DNA of 64,000 nt from Chryseobacterium daeguense DSM 19388 (GTDB lineage: Bacteria > Bacteroidota > Bacteroidia > Flavobacteriales > Weeksellaceae), in assembly GCF_000430825.1 (NCBI RefSeq), contig NZ_AUMT01000005.1, forward strand, positions 1 through 64,000, read 5' to 3'. The stretch's first letter is position 1; every line of letters begins with the position of its first letter. Below are positions 8,282 through 16,726 of the stretch, piece by piece. The notes below the pieces were generated by a model. It made no database searches, was not told where the DNA came from, and saw only the letters and a list, made by a program, of their open reading frames with translations. A program made the translations under genes and the position numbers.

Positions 8282-8346
8282 TGTCATTCTGACGAAGGAA
8301 GGATCTTTAATAAGAGATTGTTTCGTCGTTCCTCCTCGCAATGACA
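8282..8346. repeat. REP-like imperfect inverted repeat inside the bat operon
   Basis: The left arm starts GTCATTCTGACGAAGGAAGG (8283) and the right arm ends CCTCCTCGCAATGAC (to 8345). The six outer bases pair perfectly and the inner arms pair with several mismatches. From memory, elements of this wording (GTCATTnCGA...AATGAC) are scattered in flavobacterial genomes between genes. It lies between two co-directional genes of one operon, so it may be transcribed and act as an RNA hairpin. Confidence 0.65.
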
Positions 8347-8362
8347 AAAGAACGTTTAATTT

Positions 8363-9226
8363 TTATTTCTTCTGAAAATAATTATACAGTAATTTAGAAT
8401 AATTATCTCCGGTATTAATATTCATAAAACTCGCGAAACTGTTGGCAAAATCCTCTTCCAGGGCTCTCAGTTTCTGCTTCTGGGCTTCGGCAAAAGTATA
8501 TCTCCATCTTGCGCTGGAAGTATTGGCCCAAACCTGTTTTCCCGTTTCTGCGTCATACAGCAAAGTATATCCTACATCCGGAATTTCATTATCTTTTTCA
8601 TCAAAAATCCTCATTCCCAAAAGCTGATGCTTTTTTGAAGCTACTCTCAACATTTTAGAATCATATTCATCCTCAAAATCTGAAAAAAGGAAAACCAGTG
8701 ATTTTCTTTTGAAAATTCCCATCATATATTCCATGGCTTTGTCGATTTTTGACACTGCGGGAATATAATCTGCCGTCAGAATATTACTGATAATGGAGAG
8801 AATGTGTTTTCTTCCTTTTTGTGGCGGAATCACTTTATAGACTTTATCAGCAAATAAAATCAATCCCACTTTATCATTATTTCCAGCTGCTGAAAAACCC
8901 AGGCTAGCCGCAATTTCTGCTACATATTCCCTTTTCAGCTGCGTTTTTGTACCATAATCCATAGAAGCGGAAATATCCACCAGCAGCATCATTGTCAATT
9001 CCCTTTCCTCTTCCATTACTTTTACAAACGGTTCGCGGAAGCGGGCTGTCTTGTTCCAGTCTATTCTTCGGATTTCATCCCCAAACTGATACGGACGAAC
9101 CTCCGAAAAAGTCATTCCCTGCCCCTTAAAAGCACTGTAATATTGCCCCATCAAAGTAGCTTCCGACTTTTTTCGGGTACGGATTTCTATTTGTTTGACT
9201 TTTTTTACAATATCTTTTATTTTCAT
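8363..9226 (-). CDS. DUF58-domain protein of the MoxR/Bat system
   Basis: 287 residues, no membrane segment. The DUF58 signature is at about 36-62 (GQGMTFSEVRPYQFGDEIRR and the following IDWNKTAR). A VWA-like fold follows with DISAS at 84-88. Such proteins are the usual partners of MoxR ATPases in front of bat genes. It precedes the REP-like element and the membrane gene at 7357-8262, with a 100-nt gap. The role is likely as a VWA-like cytoplasmic adaptor acted on by MoxR. Confidence 0.88.
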   Translation of the reverse strand: MKIKDIVKKVKQIEIRTRKKSEATLMGQYYSAFKGQGMTFSEVRPYQFGDEIRRIDWNKTARFREPFVKVMEEERELTMMLLVDISASMDYGTKTQLKREYVAEIAASLGFSAAGNNDKVGLILFADKVYKVIPPQKGRKHILSIISNILTADYIPAVSKIDKAMEYMMGIFKRKSLVFLFSDFEDEYDSKMLRVASKKHQLLGMRIFDEKDNEIPDVGYTLLYDAETGKQVWANTSSARWRYTFAEAQKQKLRALEEDFANSFASFMNINTGDNYSKLLYNYFQKK

Positions 9227-9277
9227 TTAGGTAAAAGGATTTAGATTATAGCTTGGAGAAGACTCATAATTTATAAC

Positions 9278-9730
9278 TTAAAACTCTATAGAAACATTAA
9301 ACCATTCATCATCAAATTTCGGGCTGTATTTTTTGTAGAAATTAATGGCCGGCTCGTTCCAGTTCAGCACCTGAAGAACCATTCCGCTGTATTGATTGGA
9401 TTTTCCATGCTCCATGGTTGCTTCAAATAATTTCTTTCCGATTTGTTTTCCCCTTAATTTTTCCGTCACCACAAGATCTTCAAGATAAAGCCTTCTTCCC
9501 TTCCATGTTGAATATCTGTCGTAATACAGAGAGATTCCAACGATTTCACCATTATATTCCGCTATGAAAGCTCCCCAAACCGGAGATTTTCCAAATCCGT
9601 CTTCAATAAACTGATCTAAAGTTAAAGTGACTTCATGTAAAGCCTTTTCATAATCCGCCAGTTCCTTGATGAGCTCCAGCATCGGAGCGCAATCTTCCTG
9701 AACTGCCTTTCTTATAACCACTTCACTCAT
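9278..9730 (-). CDS. GNAT-family N-acetyltransferase
   Basis: 150 residues, a single GNAT domain. The acetyl-CoA binding segment is LVVTEKLRGKQIGKKLFEA (about 87-105: the V-x5-RGK-x-IG-x-x-L form) and the C-terminal N-x-x-A-I-N-F-Y-K-K motif is at about 124-134. The closest match I know is the diamine (spermidine/spermine) N-acetyltransferase-like group, but the substrate cannot be read. Its ATG overlaps the moxR stop by one base, so it is coupled to moxR. A GNAT between moxR and the DUF58 gene is not part of the usual order. Confidence 0.85.
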   Translation of the reverse strand: MSEVVIRKAVQEDCAPMLELIKELADYEKALHEVTLTLDQFIEDGFGKSPVWGAFIAEYNGEIVGISLYYDRYSTWKGRRLYLEDLVVTEKLRGKQIGKKLFEATMEHGKSNQYSGMVLQVLNWNEPAINFYKKYSPKFDDEWFNVSIEF

Positions 9731-10734
9731 TACGGAGCCTGGATTTTCGCTAAAATTCTATTGATAATTTCTTCTGATGAAATTTCTTCCGCTTCCGCTT
9801 CAAATGTTAACCCAATTCTGTGTCTTAAAACATCTTTTGCTAAAGATTTTACATCTTCAGGAATTACAAAAGCTCTTCCCTTCAGAAATGCATGAGCTCT
9901 TGAAGCAATAGCCAGGTTAATGGAAGCTCTTGGAGATGCTCCGAAACCTATATAATTTTTCAATTCAGGAAGACCGTAGTTTTCAGGATAACGGGTTGCA
10001 AAAACCATATCCAGAATGTATTTTTCAATTTTTTCGTCAAGATAAATCTGATTGATCAATTCTTTTGCAGCAACAATATGTTCAAGAGAAATAACAGGCT
10101 TAACGACCGGCTGGTGTGACGTGGAAACCATTCTCATCACCGTTCTTTCATCCTCAAACTTCGGATAATCGATCGTACATTTCAGCATGAAACGATCACT
10201 CTGCGCTTCCGGTAAAAGATAAGTACCTTCCTGATCGATAGGGTTTTGCGTGGCCAATACAAGAAACGGCTTTGGCAGCTTCATGGTCTCATCACCTATG
10301 GTTACCTGCTTTTCCTGCATTACTTCCAACAAAGCCGACTGTACTTTTGCCGGTGCACGGTTGATCTCATCCGCAAGCACGAAATTGGCAAAAACAGGAC
10401 CTTTTTTAATTGAAAAATCATTGTCTTTAATATTGTAAATCATTGTCCCGACAACATCTGCAGGCAGCAAATCCGGGGTAAACTGGATTCTCGAAAATTC
10501 TCCGTGAACAGCTTCTGCCAGCGTTTTAATGGCTAATGTTTTGGCCAGTCCCGGAACACCTTCTAAAAGAACGTGCCCATTTCCCAAAAGCCCCACCAAA
10601 AGGCGGTCTATCATATATTCCTGCCCAATAATAACCTTGTTGATTTCCTGTCTAAGAAGGGTAAAAAAGTAATTGGCTTCCTTTACCTGTTCCGTTAACT
10701 GACGAATATCTTCCGCTTGATTTATCTCTGACAT
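9730..10734 (-). CDS. MoxR-family AAA+ ATPase (bat operon first gene)
   Basis: 334 residues from the ATG at 10734. The longest frame starts 15 codons earlier but that extension has no homology to MoxR proteins. Walker A is GVPGLAKT (59-66), Walker B is LADEINRA (120-127, D122 E123), and sensor/arginine-finger stretches follow (LATQNPIDQEGTY, then SDRFMLK). MoxR ATPases act as chaperones that mature VWA-domain proteins, here DUF58, BatA and BatB. A palindrome lies 42 nt before the start. Confidence 0.92.
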   Translation of the reverse strand: MSEINQAEDIRQLTEQVKEANYFFTLLRQEINKVIIGQEYMIDRLLVGLLGNGHVLLEGVPGLAKTLAIKTLAEAVHGEFSRIQFTPDLLPADVVGTMIYNIKDNDFSIKKGPVFANFVLADEINRAPAKVQSALLEVMQEKQVTIGDETMKLPKPFLVLATQNPIDQEGTYLLPEAQSDRFMLKCTIDYPKFEDERTVMRMVSTSHQPVVKPVISLEHIVAAKELINQIYLDEKIEKYILDMVFATRYPENYGLPELKNYIGFGASPRASINLAIASRAHAFLKGRAFVIPEDVKSLAKDVLRHRIGLTFEAEAEEISSEEIINRILAKIQAP

Positions 10735-10775
10735 AGTTTGATTTAAAATAATTGGTAAATTTCTAATAAAAACTT

Positions 10776-10798
10776 GCATTAATCAACACAATTAATGC
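10776..10798. promoter_or_regulatory. Perfect palindrome upstream of moxR (candidate operator)
   Basis: GCATTAAT (10776-10783), a 7-nt spacer, ATTAATGC (10791-10798). It sits 42 nt upstream of the moxR start codon, where an operator would lie. The regulator is unknown. No clear TAnnTTTG element is seen on the minus strand beside it, so this is a structure-based proposal. Confidence 0.45.
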
Positions 10799-10934
10799 CA
10801 TATTTGAGTTAAAGTTTGTTAAATATTCCAGCATTGATGCAAGATTCAGAATAGTTGAAACCTTAAAACTCAATAAGATTATTATTTTTTTTCATAAAAA
10901 TATATAAATTTTGCTTTAATCCCGCATTCAAAAA

Positions 10935-10965
10935 TTGTCATTTCCAGTTTATTAAACTATTTTTG
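10935..10965 (+). promoter_or_regulatory. Promoter for the DinB-like gene
   Basis: Bacteroidota-type promoter: TTG at 10935-10937, a 20-nt spacer and TATTTTTG at 10958-10965, an exact TAnnTTTG. The ATG of the DinB-like gene is 20 nt downstream. Confidence 0.6.
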
Positions 10966-10985
10966 GTGATTAAAAATTTTGTAAA

Positions 10986-11456
10986 ATGAATTATCATTTT
11001 CAAGCTCACAGACAAGTAAGAAAGAACCTTCTGGACATCCTGCAAAACACTTCACACGAAGATCTTTTACTGATTCCGGACGGTTTTAATAATAATATTT
11101 ACTGGAATATCGCGCATACCGTTGCCACTCAGCAGCTTCTGCATTATTACCTGAGCGGAAATCCTTTCAGAATTGACAAATACTGGATTGAAACGTATAA
11201 AAAAGGCACCTTACCGAACCTTAGTGTTCAAAAATCAGAAGTTGAAGATCTGGAATTTTTATTAACGGAAACTTCAAAGATTTTAATGAGGGACTATGAC
11301 AGCGATTTCTTCTCAGATTACACGCCCTACACCACAAGCTTCGGAATGGATCTGAAAAGCATTCAGGATGCTATTATATTTAACAATATGCACGAAACCC
11401 TGCATTATGGCTATGTAATGTCCCAGAAAAGAGCAATTTTAGGAGAAAAATACTAG
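10986..11456 (+). CDS. DinB-like four-helix protein
   Basis: 156 residues. The DinB-type fold is suggested by an N-terminal helix with a His (NYHFQAHRQVRKNLLDIL), a second helix with WNIAHTVATQQ (His at about 44) and a C-terminal helix with NNMHETLHYGY (about 136-146). These three His positions are the usual metal ligands of the DinB/YfiT family, so a metal-binding site is likely. Members are often thiol-transferases in other bacteria, but no activity can be assigned here. It is followed by the S23-like gene. Confidence 0.75.
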   Translation: MNYHFQAHRQVRKNLLDILQNTSHEDLLLIPDGFNNNIYWNIAHTVATQQLLHYYLSGNPFRIDKYWIETYKKGTLPNLSVQKSEVEDLEFLLTETSKILMRDYDSDFFSDYTPYTTSFGMDLKSIQDAIIFNNMHETLHYGYVMSQKRAILGEKY

Positions 11457-11491
11457 GCTGTTCAAGGTTTTTAGTTTAAAGTTTAAGGTTT

Positions 11492-11884
11492 ATGGCAACT
11501 GTAAATAGATTTGAGGATTTAGAAATTTGGAAATTATCACGAGAATTATGCAAAGAGATCTATCAGATAATTGAATTCACAAATCTTAAAAATAACTTTA
11601 AACTTTGTAGTCAAATTGATGGTTCATCGGGCTCCATCATGGACAATATTGCGGAGGGATTTGAAAGAAACGAAAACAGAGAATTTATACAATTCCTATC
11701 AATTGCAAAAGCTTCTTGTGGAGAAACAAGATCACAGTTGTATAGAGTTTTTGACAGAAATTTTATTTCACAGGAAAAATTTGAGACTTTAAAAGAGCAG
11801 ACTGAAGTATTAAGCAAAAAGATTAGCTCTTTTATTAAATATTTAAACATGACAGATTTAAAAGGAACAAAGTATAAAACTTAA
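11492..11884 (+). CDS. Four-helix-bundle protein, S23/intervening-sequence family
   Basis: 130 residues. The family pattern is clear: [20 protein letters not shown] at 7-26, then [18 protein letters not shown] (about 42-59, a form of the conserved S-x-x-x-x-x-N-I-A-E-G motif) and [19 protein letters not shown] (66-84). These proteins are related to the ORF found in 23S rRNA intervening sequences; many now stand free between other genes. It lies between the DinB-like gene and rlmB, with TTTAAAC repeats on both sides, which suggests a past insertion. Function is unknown. Confidence 0.85.
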   Translation: MATVNRFEDLEIWKLSRELCKEIYQIIEFTNLKNNFKLCSQIDGSSGSIMDNIAEGFERNENREFIQFLSIAKASCGETRSQLYRVFDRNFISQEKFETLKEQTEVLSKKISSFIKYLNMTDLKGTKYKT

Positions 11885-11904
11885 TAGATCAAAGTTTCGT
11901 GTTT

Positions 11905-12000
11905 AGGGCTCAAGGTTTGAGCCGAATTACTTTAAACATGAAACACTAAACTTTAAACTTTAAACTTTAAACTATAAACTTTGAACCTTAAACATAAAAC
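11905..12000. repeat. Small hairpin and CTTTAAA heptamer tandem repeat
   Basis: GGCTCAA (11907-11913) and TTGAGCC (11917-11923) form a 7-bp hairpin with 3-nt loop. From 11951 to 11992 the heptamer CTTTAAA repeats six times without gaps: three perfect copies, then CTATAAA, CTTTGAA and CCTTAAA. The tract ends just before the rlmB start at 12008. Related stretches occur at 11461-11490, 13829-13905 and 41151-41186. Confidence 0.75.
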
Positions 12001-12007
12001 TTACTCA

Positions 12008-12751
12008 ATGAAAGACGATTTTATTTTCGGGCTGCGTCCCGTGATTGAAGCTATTGAAGCGGGAAAAACGATTGACAAGATCTTTGTGCAAAATGCATTG
12101 CAAGGTCCTATTTATGCTGAGCTTAAGGCAATTTTAGCTAAAAATAAAATCCGTCCCAATTATGTACCGGTAGAAAAACTGAACCGATTCACCAGAAAAA
12201 ACCATCAGGGTGTGGTTGCCTTTATATCAGATGTTCCGTTTCATAAAGTGGAAGATATTGTCCCTCAGTTATTTGAGCAGGGAAAAACTCCGTTTTTACT
12301 GATTTTAGACAGATTAACCGATGTCAGAAACTTCGGGGCGATCTGCAGAACCGCGGAATGTGTGGGAATTGATGCTGTAATTATCCCTGAAAAAGGCGCA
12401 GCACCGATAAATTCTGATGCCATAAAAACCTCTGCCGGAGCCATTTACAACATTAAAATTTGTAAAGAACCCAATCTGGCGCATGTTGTAGACTTCCTGC
12501 AGCAAAGCGGAATTTCTGTATATGCAGCCAGTGAAAAGGCTCAGAAAATGATCTATGACGTAGATTTTACAGAACCTTGCGCTATTGTGATGGGAAATGA
12601 AGAAACCGGTATTTCTAAAGAAGTAATGCATCATGCAGACGATAAAATAAAACTTCCTATTGAAGGAAAAACACAATCTTTAAATGTTTCTGTAGCCTGC
12701 GGCGCCATTTTATATGAAGCTGTAAGACAGAAATTTACGAAAACAAATTAA
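12008..12751 (+). CDS. rlmB: SpoU-family rRNA 2'-O-methyltransferase (RlmB type)
   Basis: 247 residues from the ATG at 12008; the longer frame starts in the repeat tract upstream and is not likely. An N-terminal substrate-binding domain (about 1-75) opens with IFGLRPVIEAI. The SpoU domain has the three knot motifs: LDRLTDVRNFGAICRTAEC (about 101-119), IVMGNEETGIS (about 197-207) and LPIEGKTQSLNVSVA (about 218-232). RlmB methylates G2251 of 23S rRNA in E. coli; the exact position here is inferred. Confidence 0.9.
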   Translation: MKDDFIFGLRPVIEAIEAGKTIDKIFVQNALQGPIYAELKAILAKNKIRPNYVPVEKLNRFTRKNHQGVVAFISDVPFHKVEDIVPQLFEQGKTPFLLILDRLTDVRNFGAICRTAECVGIDAVIIPEKGAAPINSDAIKTSAGAIYNIKICKEPNLAHVVDFLQQSGISVYAASEKAQKMIYDVDFTEPCAIVMGNEETGISKEVMHHADDKIKLPIEGKTQSLNVSVACGAILYEAVRQKFTKTN

Positions 12752-12778
12752 TTCGATTTTAACATTAAAAAATTACGT

Positions 12779-13828
12779 ATGAAAAACATAGCAGCATTAG
12801 CGCTAATCTCATCCATAGCTCTTGTATCTTGTAAAAAAGAAACCGCAAAAATCACTAAAATAGACCCGAAAACCGGAAAAACGATTACAGTGGAAGTTCC
12901 GGCTGATTCTGTGGCTAAAATAGAAGAAAATCCTGCAATAAAAGATTCTGCGGGTATTTATACTCAAACCTTTAAACTTGAAAAAGGAAAAACGTATCCT
13001 TTAACAACTTACCAGAGAGATACTAAAACAATGACCGATCCTCAGGGAAAAACGATCAACGGAACAAGCGAATCTACCGATGAAATGTCTTTTACCGTAA
13101 ATGACATAAAAGGAAATGTATATGACATGACCCTGAACCTGATTGCAAAAAGAAATTCGCAAAGTGCGCAGGGTAAAACTATCGTTGTGGATACCAAGCT
13201 TCCGATTCCGAAAGAAGATGACCTGAAGATGATCTGGAATATCAACAGAGCATTGACAGGCAATAAGCTGAACATGAAAATGGATAACAAAGGAAACGTA
13301 ATTTCTATTACAGGTTTCGATGCAGTTTATACAAAAGTTGCCAATGCAGTAGGGACCATCGTGAAAGATGCTAACCAGAAAGCAAGTGTAGTGGCAAGTC
13401 TTAAAGAATCTTTTAATGAAAAAGTTTTGAAAGACCAGTTCAGTAAAAACTTAACGATTATCCCTAAAAAAGGGGCAAAAATCGGAGAAAAATGGACAAG
13501 CAGCGAAAATGCAGACCCTAACGGAAAAATTAAAGTAACTTCCAACTATGTTTTAAAAAGCGTAGGCAACGGAACTGCTGAAATTGCCGTAACAGGAGGA
13601 ATTCCTAAGAAAACGGAAAAGCAGAACCAGGGCCCGATTACCCACAGCCTAAGCAGTGAGCTTGCCCAAAACGGAACGATTAAATTTGATCAAAATACAG
13701 GATGGATCACTAATCAGAACATCAAGGTGGTAACTACCCAGATTGAAACCATTTCAGACGGAAAACAGTCTCAGTCTATGAAAAGTGTTTCCAACTCTTC
13801 TGTAATGGTAAATCCGTCAGCGAAATAA
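12779..13828 (+). CDS. DUF6263-like secreted lipoprotein
   Basis: 349 residues. A lipobox gives Cys18 (ALVSC), with Lys-Lys after it, so it is probably surface or outer-membrane anchored. The mature protein has KTITVEVPADS and a long beta-rich domain (about 70-330: KGKTYPLTTYQRDT, then NMKMDNKGNVISITGFDAVY) like the DUF6263 proteins of flavobacteria. It starts 27 nt after rlmB and may be cotranscribed. Function unknown. Confidence 0.7.
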   Translation: MKNIAALALISSIALVSCKKETAKITKIDPKTGKTITVEVPADSVAKIEENPAIKDSAGIYTQTFKLEKGKTYPLTTYQRDTKTMTDPQGKTINGTSESTDEMSFTVNDIKGNVYDMTLNLIAKRNSQSAQGKTIVVDTKLPIPKEDDLKMIWNINRALTGNKLNMKMDNKGNVISITGFDAVYTKVANAVGTIVKDANQKASVVASLKESFNEKVLKDQFSKNLTIIPKKGAKIGEKWTSSENADPNGKIKVTSNYVLKSVGNGTAEIAVTGGIPKKTEKQNQGPITHSLSSELAQNGTIKFDQNTGWITNQNIKVVTTQIETISDGKQSQSMKSVSNSSVMVNPSAK

Positions 13829-13905
13829 GTTTGAGCGTACAAGAGTTTGAAAGTTTGAGAGTTTTAAACCTTAAACTAAAAACATTGAACTTTAAACATT
13901 TTAAT
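13829..13905. repeat. TTTGAGAG / TTTAAAC-type repetitive spacer
   Basis: GAGTTTGAAAGTTTGAGAG (13843-13861), then TTTAAACCTTAAAC and ACTTTAAAC. These share units with the tracts at 11951-11992 and 19371-19444. No gene is seen in the spacer. Confidence 0.6.
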
Positions 13906-13909
13906 TATT

Positions 13910-14137
13910 ATGAAGTATATTTTTGAGCTGGTACTGGCTGCAATCATTATTTTCTTCGTCTGGAATATTCTGAAGAGGATTTTCTTCAAGACGTTTTACA
14001 GTTATAGATTTAATAACAATAATCAGAATAACAGGCAGCAGGACATACAGAACTCAGACAAGAATAACCCAAACCTCAAGTGGGATGCAGAAACCGTGGA
14101 CTATGAAGAGGTAAAAGAAACTAAAGATAAAAGGTAA
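13910..14137 (+). CDS. DUF4834-family small membrane protein
   Basis: 75 residues: one N-terminal membrane helix (about 4-24), then a basic segment (KRIFFKTFYSYRF) and a disordered Asn/Gln-rich stretch (RFNNNNQNNRQQ, about 33-44), ending with VDYEEVKE (about 64-71), typical of DUF4834 proteins of Bacteroidota. It is followed 22 nt later by the YfhO-like gene, and the pair is probably one transcript. Confidence 0.75.
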   Translation: MKYIFELVLAAIIIFFVWNILKRIFFKTFYSYRFNNNNQNNRQQDIQNSDKNNPNLKWDAETVDYEEVKETKDKR

Positions 14138-14159
14138 AATAAAGATAATAACCATCAAC

Positions 14160-16697
14160 ATGGCGAAAAATAAAAACTTGATTTATATTGCAATTTCTAT
14201 TGTTGCATTTATAGTTTTAGCATTTTTATACTCCACTCCCGTTTTTTCGGGGAAACAGCTTTTCCAGCATGATATCGTGCAGTATCGGGGCGGTGCAAAA
14301 GAGCTTCTCGATTACAGAGCCGATACCGGAAAAGAAACCTACTGGAGTGATTCCATGTTCGGGGGAATGCCTACCTATCAGATGGGAAGCCAGTTTAAAG
14401 GAGATATCATTAAAGTAATTGACTCCAAGCTGAACTTTTTCCCGAGGCCGGTTAATTATCTTTTCCTGCTTTTTGCCGGATTTTTCCTTCTCGGAATGGT
14501 GGTGGTCAGAAACTGGAAGTATGCGCTTTTAGGAGCTACTTTTTTCGGGCTTTCTACCTATTTTTATATTGCCATTGCGGCCGGACACAACGGTAAGATT
14601 AACACTATTGAGTATTTTGCACCGCTTTTAGCCGGGATATTGCTTGTTTATATCCGGAAACAATACATTTGGGGATTCATTGTCACTACCCTTTTTATGG
14701 GACTTCAGATTGCAGCGAATCACCCTCAGATGACCTATTACCTTTTCCTTGCACTGGGATTTTTATTCCTATCCGAATTAATCCGTGCGATTCAAAAGAA
14801 AACACCCATGAAGCATTTCCTGGTTTCTTCGGGAATCATTGCTGCTTCATGCATCATCGGGGTTGGGATGAATTCCCAGAGAATCATGGCCAATTCCGAA
14901 TATATTAAAGAAACCGTTCGTGGAAAGCAGATCCTTACAAATGACAGCCACACCGAAGGAAATTCCGGGATGGATAAAGAAAGCATGCTGATGTGGAGCT
15001 ACGGAAAGCTGGAAACACTGAACCTCTTCATTCCAAGATTAATGGGTGGCGGAAGCCAGGAACCGGAAGGAAAAGAAATGATGAACAGAGTTCAGGAGCT
15101 CGTGCAGGAAAATGTAGGCTCACAGACTGAGATGGACAGAATTTCTAAAGGTTTCGGTAATCTTACCTATTGGGGCGACCAGCCGGGAACTTCGGGTCCT
15201 GCTTATCAGGGTGCTATTGTCTGTTTTCTTGCGCTTCTCGGGTTCTTTTTTGCCTGGAAAAAATACCGTTACTGGATTTTGGGAGCCTCAATTCTTACTG
15301 TATTTTTAGCATGGGGAAGTAATTTCATGCCTCTCTCCGACTTTTTTATTGATTTTGTTCCGTTTTATAATAAATTCAGAGCACCGTCGTCTATCCTTGT
15401 TGTAGTAGAGTTATTATTCCCGTTAATTGCAATTATAGGGTTATACAGATTCTTTACAGACGAAAAATTGACGGAAGAATACAAACAGAAAATTCTTCTG
15501 TATGTAGGTGGCGGGACATTGGCTTTTGTTTTAATCCTGCTTATTTTCGGAAAATCTTTATTAGGTTTCCATACAGATAATGAAAAAACTTATCTTCCTC
15601 CTTTCCTGTTGGATTATCTTGTGGATGAAAGATTTAAACTGTTTAAAACAGATGCCATTAAAGCCTTTATTTATGTGGCCATTGCAGTCGGAGTTTTATT
15701 TTTAAGCTTAAAGAAAAAATTAAACCAGAATATTGCTCTTGTTATCATCGGACTGGTAAGTTTATTTGATCTCTGGACCGTAAATAAGAGATATCTTAAT
15801 GACGAAAATTACGTTGATAAAATCTTTGCAGAAAACCCTTTCCAGACAGAAAGCTCTGATCTTCTGGCGGAAAAAGTTCAGGGAAACCCGAGCCTTGAAT
15901 CAATTGTGGCCAATGTAAACGTCAACAAAACCCTTGAAACAATCGCTGAAAAAGATAAAACGCATTACAGAATTTTCAACAATATTTTAGGAACTTTCAG
16001 TGAGACTAATACGTCTTATTTCAAATCTTCAATCGGTGGTTATCACGCCGTGAAGCTGAGAAGATATGATGATGTGATTAATGAATATTTCCAGACCATG
16101 GATTCCGTAAAAGTTCCGAATGTACTGAATCTTTTGAATGCAAAATACTGGGTTGTAGGCGGGCCTGAACAGCCACAGGCAATTCCAAATCCTAAAGCAA
16201 ACGGAAACGCATGGTTTGTAAGTGATCTGAAATTTGTAGACAATCCAAATGAAGAAATTAAATCAATTGGGATAATTAACAGTAAAAGAACAGCTGTAAT
16301 TGCATCTTCTGATAAAAAATATTTCGATGGAAAACCGGTTCAGGCAGATTCAACAGCATTTATAAATTTAACCAAATATCAACCGAACGAGTTAGAATTC
16401 AAATCTCAGTCAAAAACCCCGCAATTGGCTGTTTTCTCTGAAATTTATTATCCTCACGGCTGGAAAATGTTTATTGATGAAAAAGAAGTTCCGTATATAA
16501 AAGCAGATTATTTACTGAGAGCTGTTCACGTTCCTGCCGGAAATCACCGCGTAAGAATGGTTTTCGAACCGGAAGTTATTGAAAAAGGAAAATGGATTTC
16601 TTTGCTTTGCTTCGGATTGTTTATTGTACTCAGCGGATTAGGGATTTATTCCATTTACCGCAAAAGAGACAAAAGACAAACTGAAAATATTCAGTAA
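14160..16697 (+). CDS. YfhO-like multipass membrane protein
   Basis: 845 residues with about 12 or more membrane helices in the first 550 residues and a C-terminal globular domain (about 560-810) ending in a final helix (about 815-835). The luminal loop contains HDIVQYRGG (about 38-46), matching YfhO/GT-C-like glycosyltransferase-fold proteins, and the early MFGGMPTYQMGSQF segment fits the family. Firmicutes YfhO is linked to glycosylation of cell-envelope polymers; here the substrate is unknown. A glycosyltransferase gene lies downstream, after the GxxExxY gene. Confidence 0.8.
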   Translation: MAKNKNLIYIAISIVAFIVLAFLYSTPVFSGKQLFQHDIVQYRGGAKELLDYRADTGKETYWSDSMFGGMPTYQMGSQFKGDIIKVIDSKLNFFPRPVNYLFLLFAGFFLLGMVVVRNWKYALLGATFFGLSTYFYIAIAAGHNGKINTIEYFAPLLAGILLVYIRKQYIWGFIVTTLFMGLQIAANHPQMTYYLFLALGFLFLSELIRAIQKKTPMKHFLVSSGIIAASCIIGVGMNSQRIMANSEYIKETVRGKQILTNDSHTEGNSGMDKESMLMWSYGKLETLNLFIPRLMGGGSQEPEGKEMMNRVQELVQENVGSQTEMDRISKGFGNLTYWGDQPGTSGPAYQGAIVCFLALLGFFFAWKKYRYWILGASILTVFLAWGSNFMPLSDFFIDFVPFYNKFRAPSSILVVVELLFPLIAIIGLYRFFTDEKLTEEYKQKILLYVGGGTLAFVLILLIFGKSLLGFHTDNEKTYLPPFLLDYLVDERFKLFKTDAIKAFIYVAIAVGVLFLSLKKKLNQNIALVIIGLVSLFDLWTVNKRYLNDENYVDKIFAENPFQTESSDLLAEKVQGNPSLESIVANVNVNKTLETIAEKDKTHYRIFNNILGTFSETNTSYFKSSIGGYHAVKLRRYDDVINEYFQTMDSVKVPNVLNLLNAKYWVVGGPEQPQAIPNPKANGNAWFVSDLKFVDNPNEEIKSIGIINSKRTAVIASSDKKYFDGKPVQADSTAFINLTKYQPNELEFKSQSKTPQLAVFSEIYYPHGWKMFIDEKEVPYIKADYLLRAVHVPAGNHRVRMVFEPEVIEKGKWISLLCFGLFIVLSGLGIYSIYRKRDKRQTENIQ

Positions 16698-16726
16698 TTC
16701 AAAAGTTTGATAAAAGCTTTATTCAT

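Noticed and set aside
11981..12007. Nine extra N-terminal codons of RlmB
   Set aside because: They lie within the CTTTAAA-type repeat tract and are not seen in the family.
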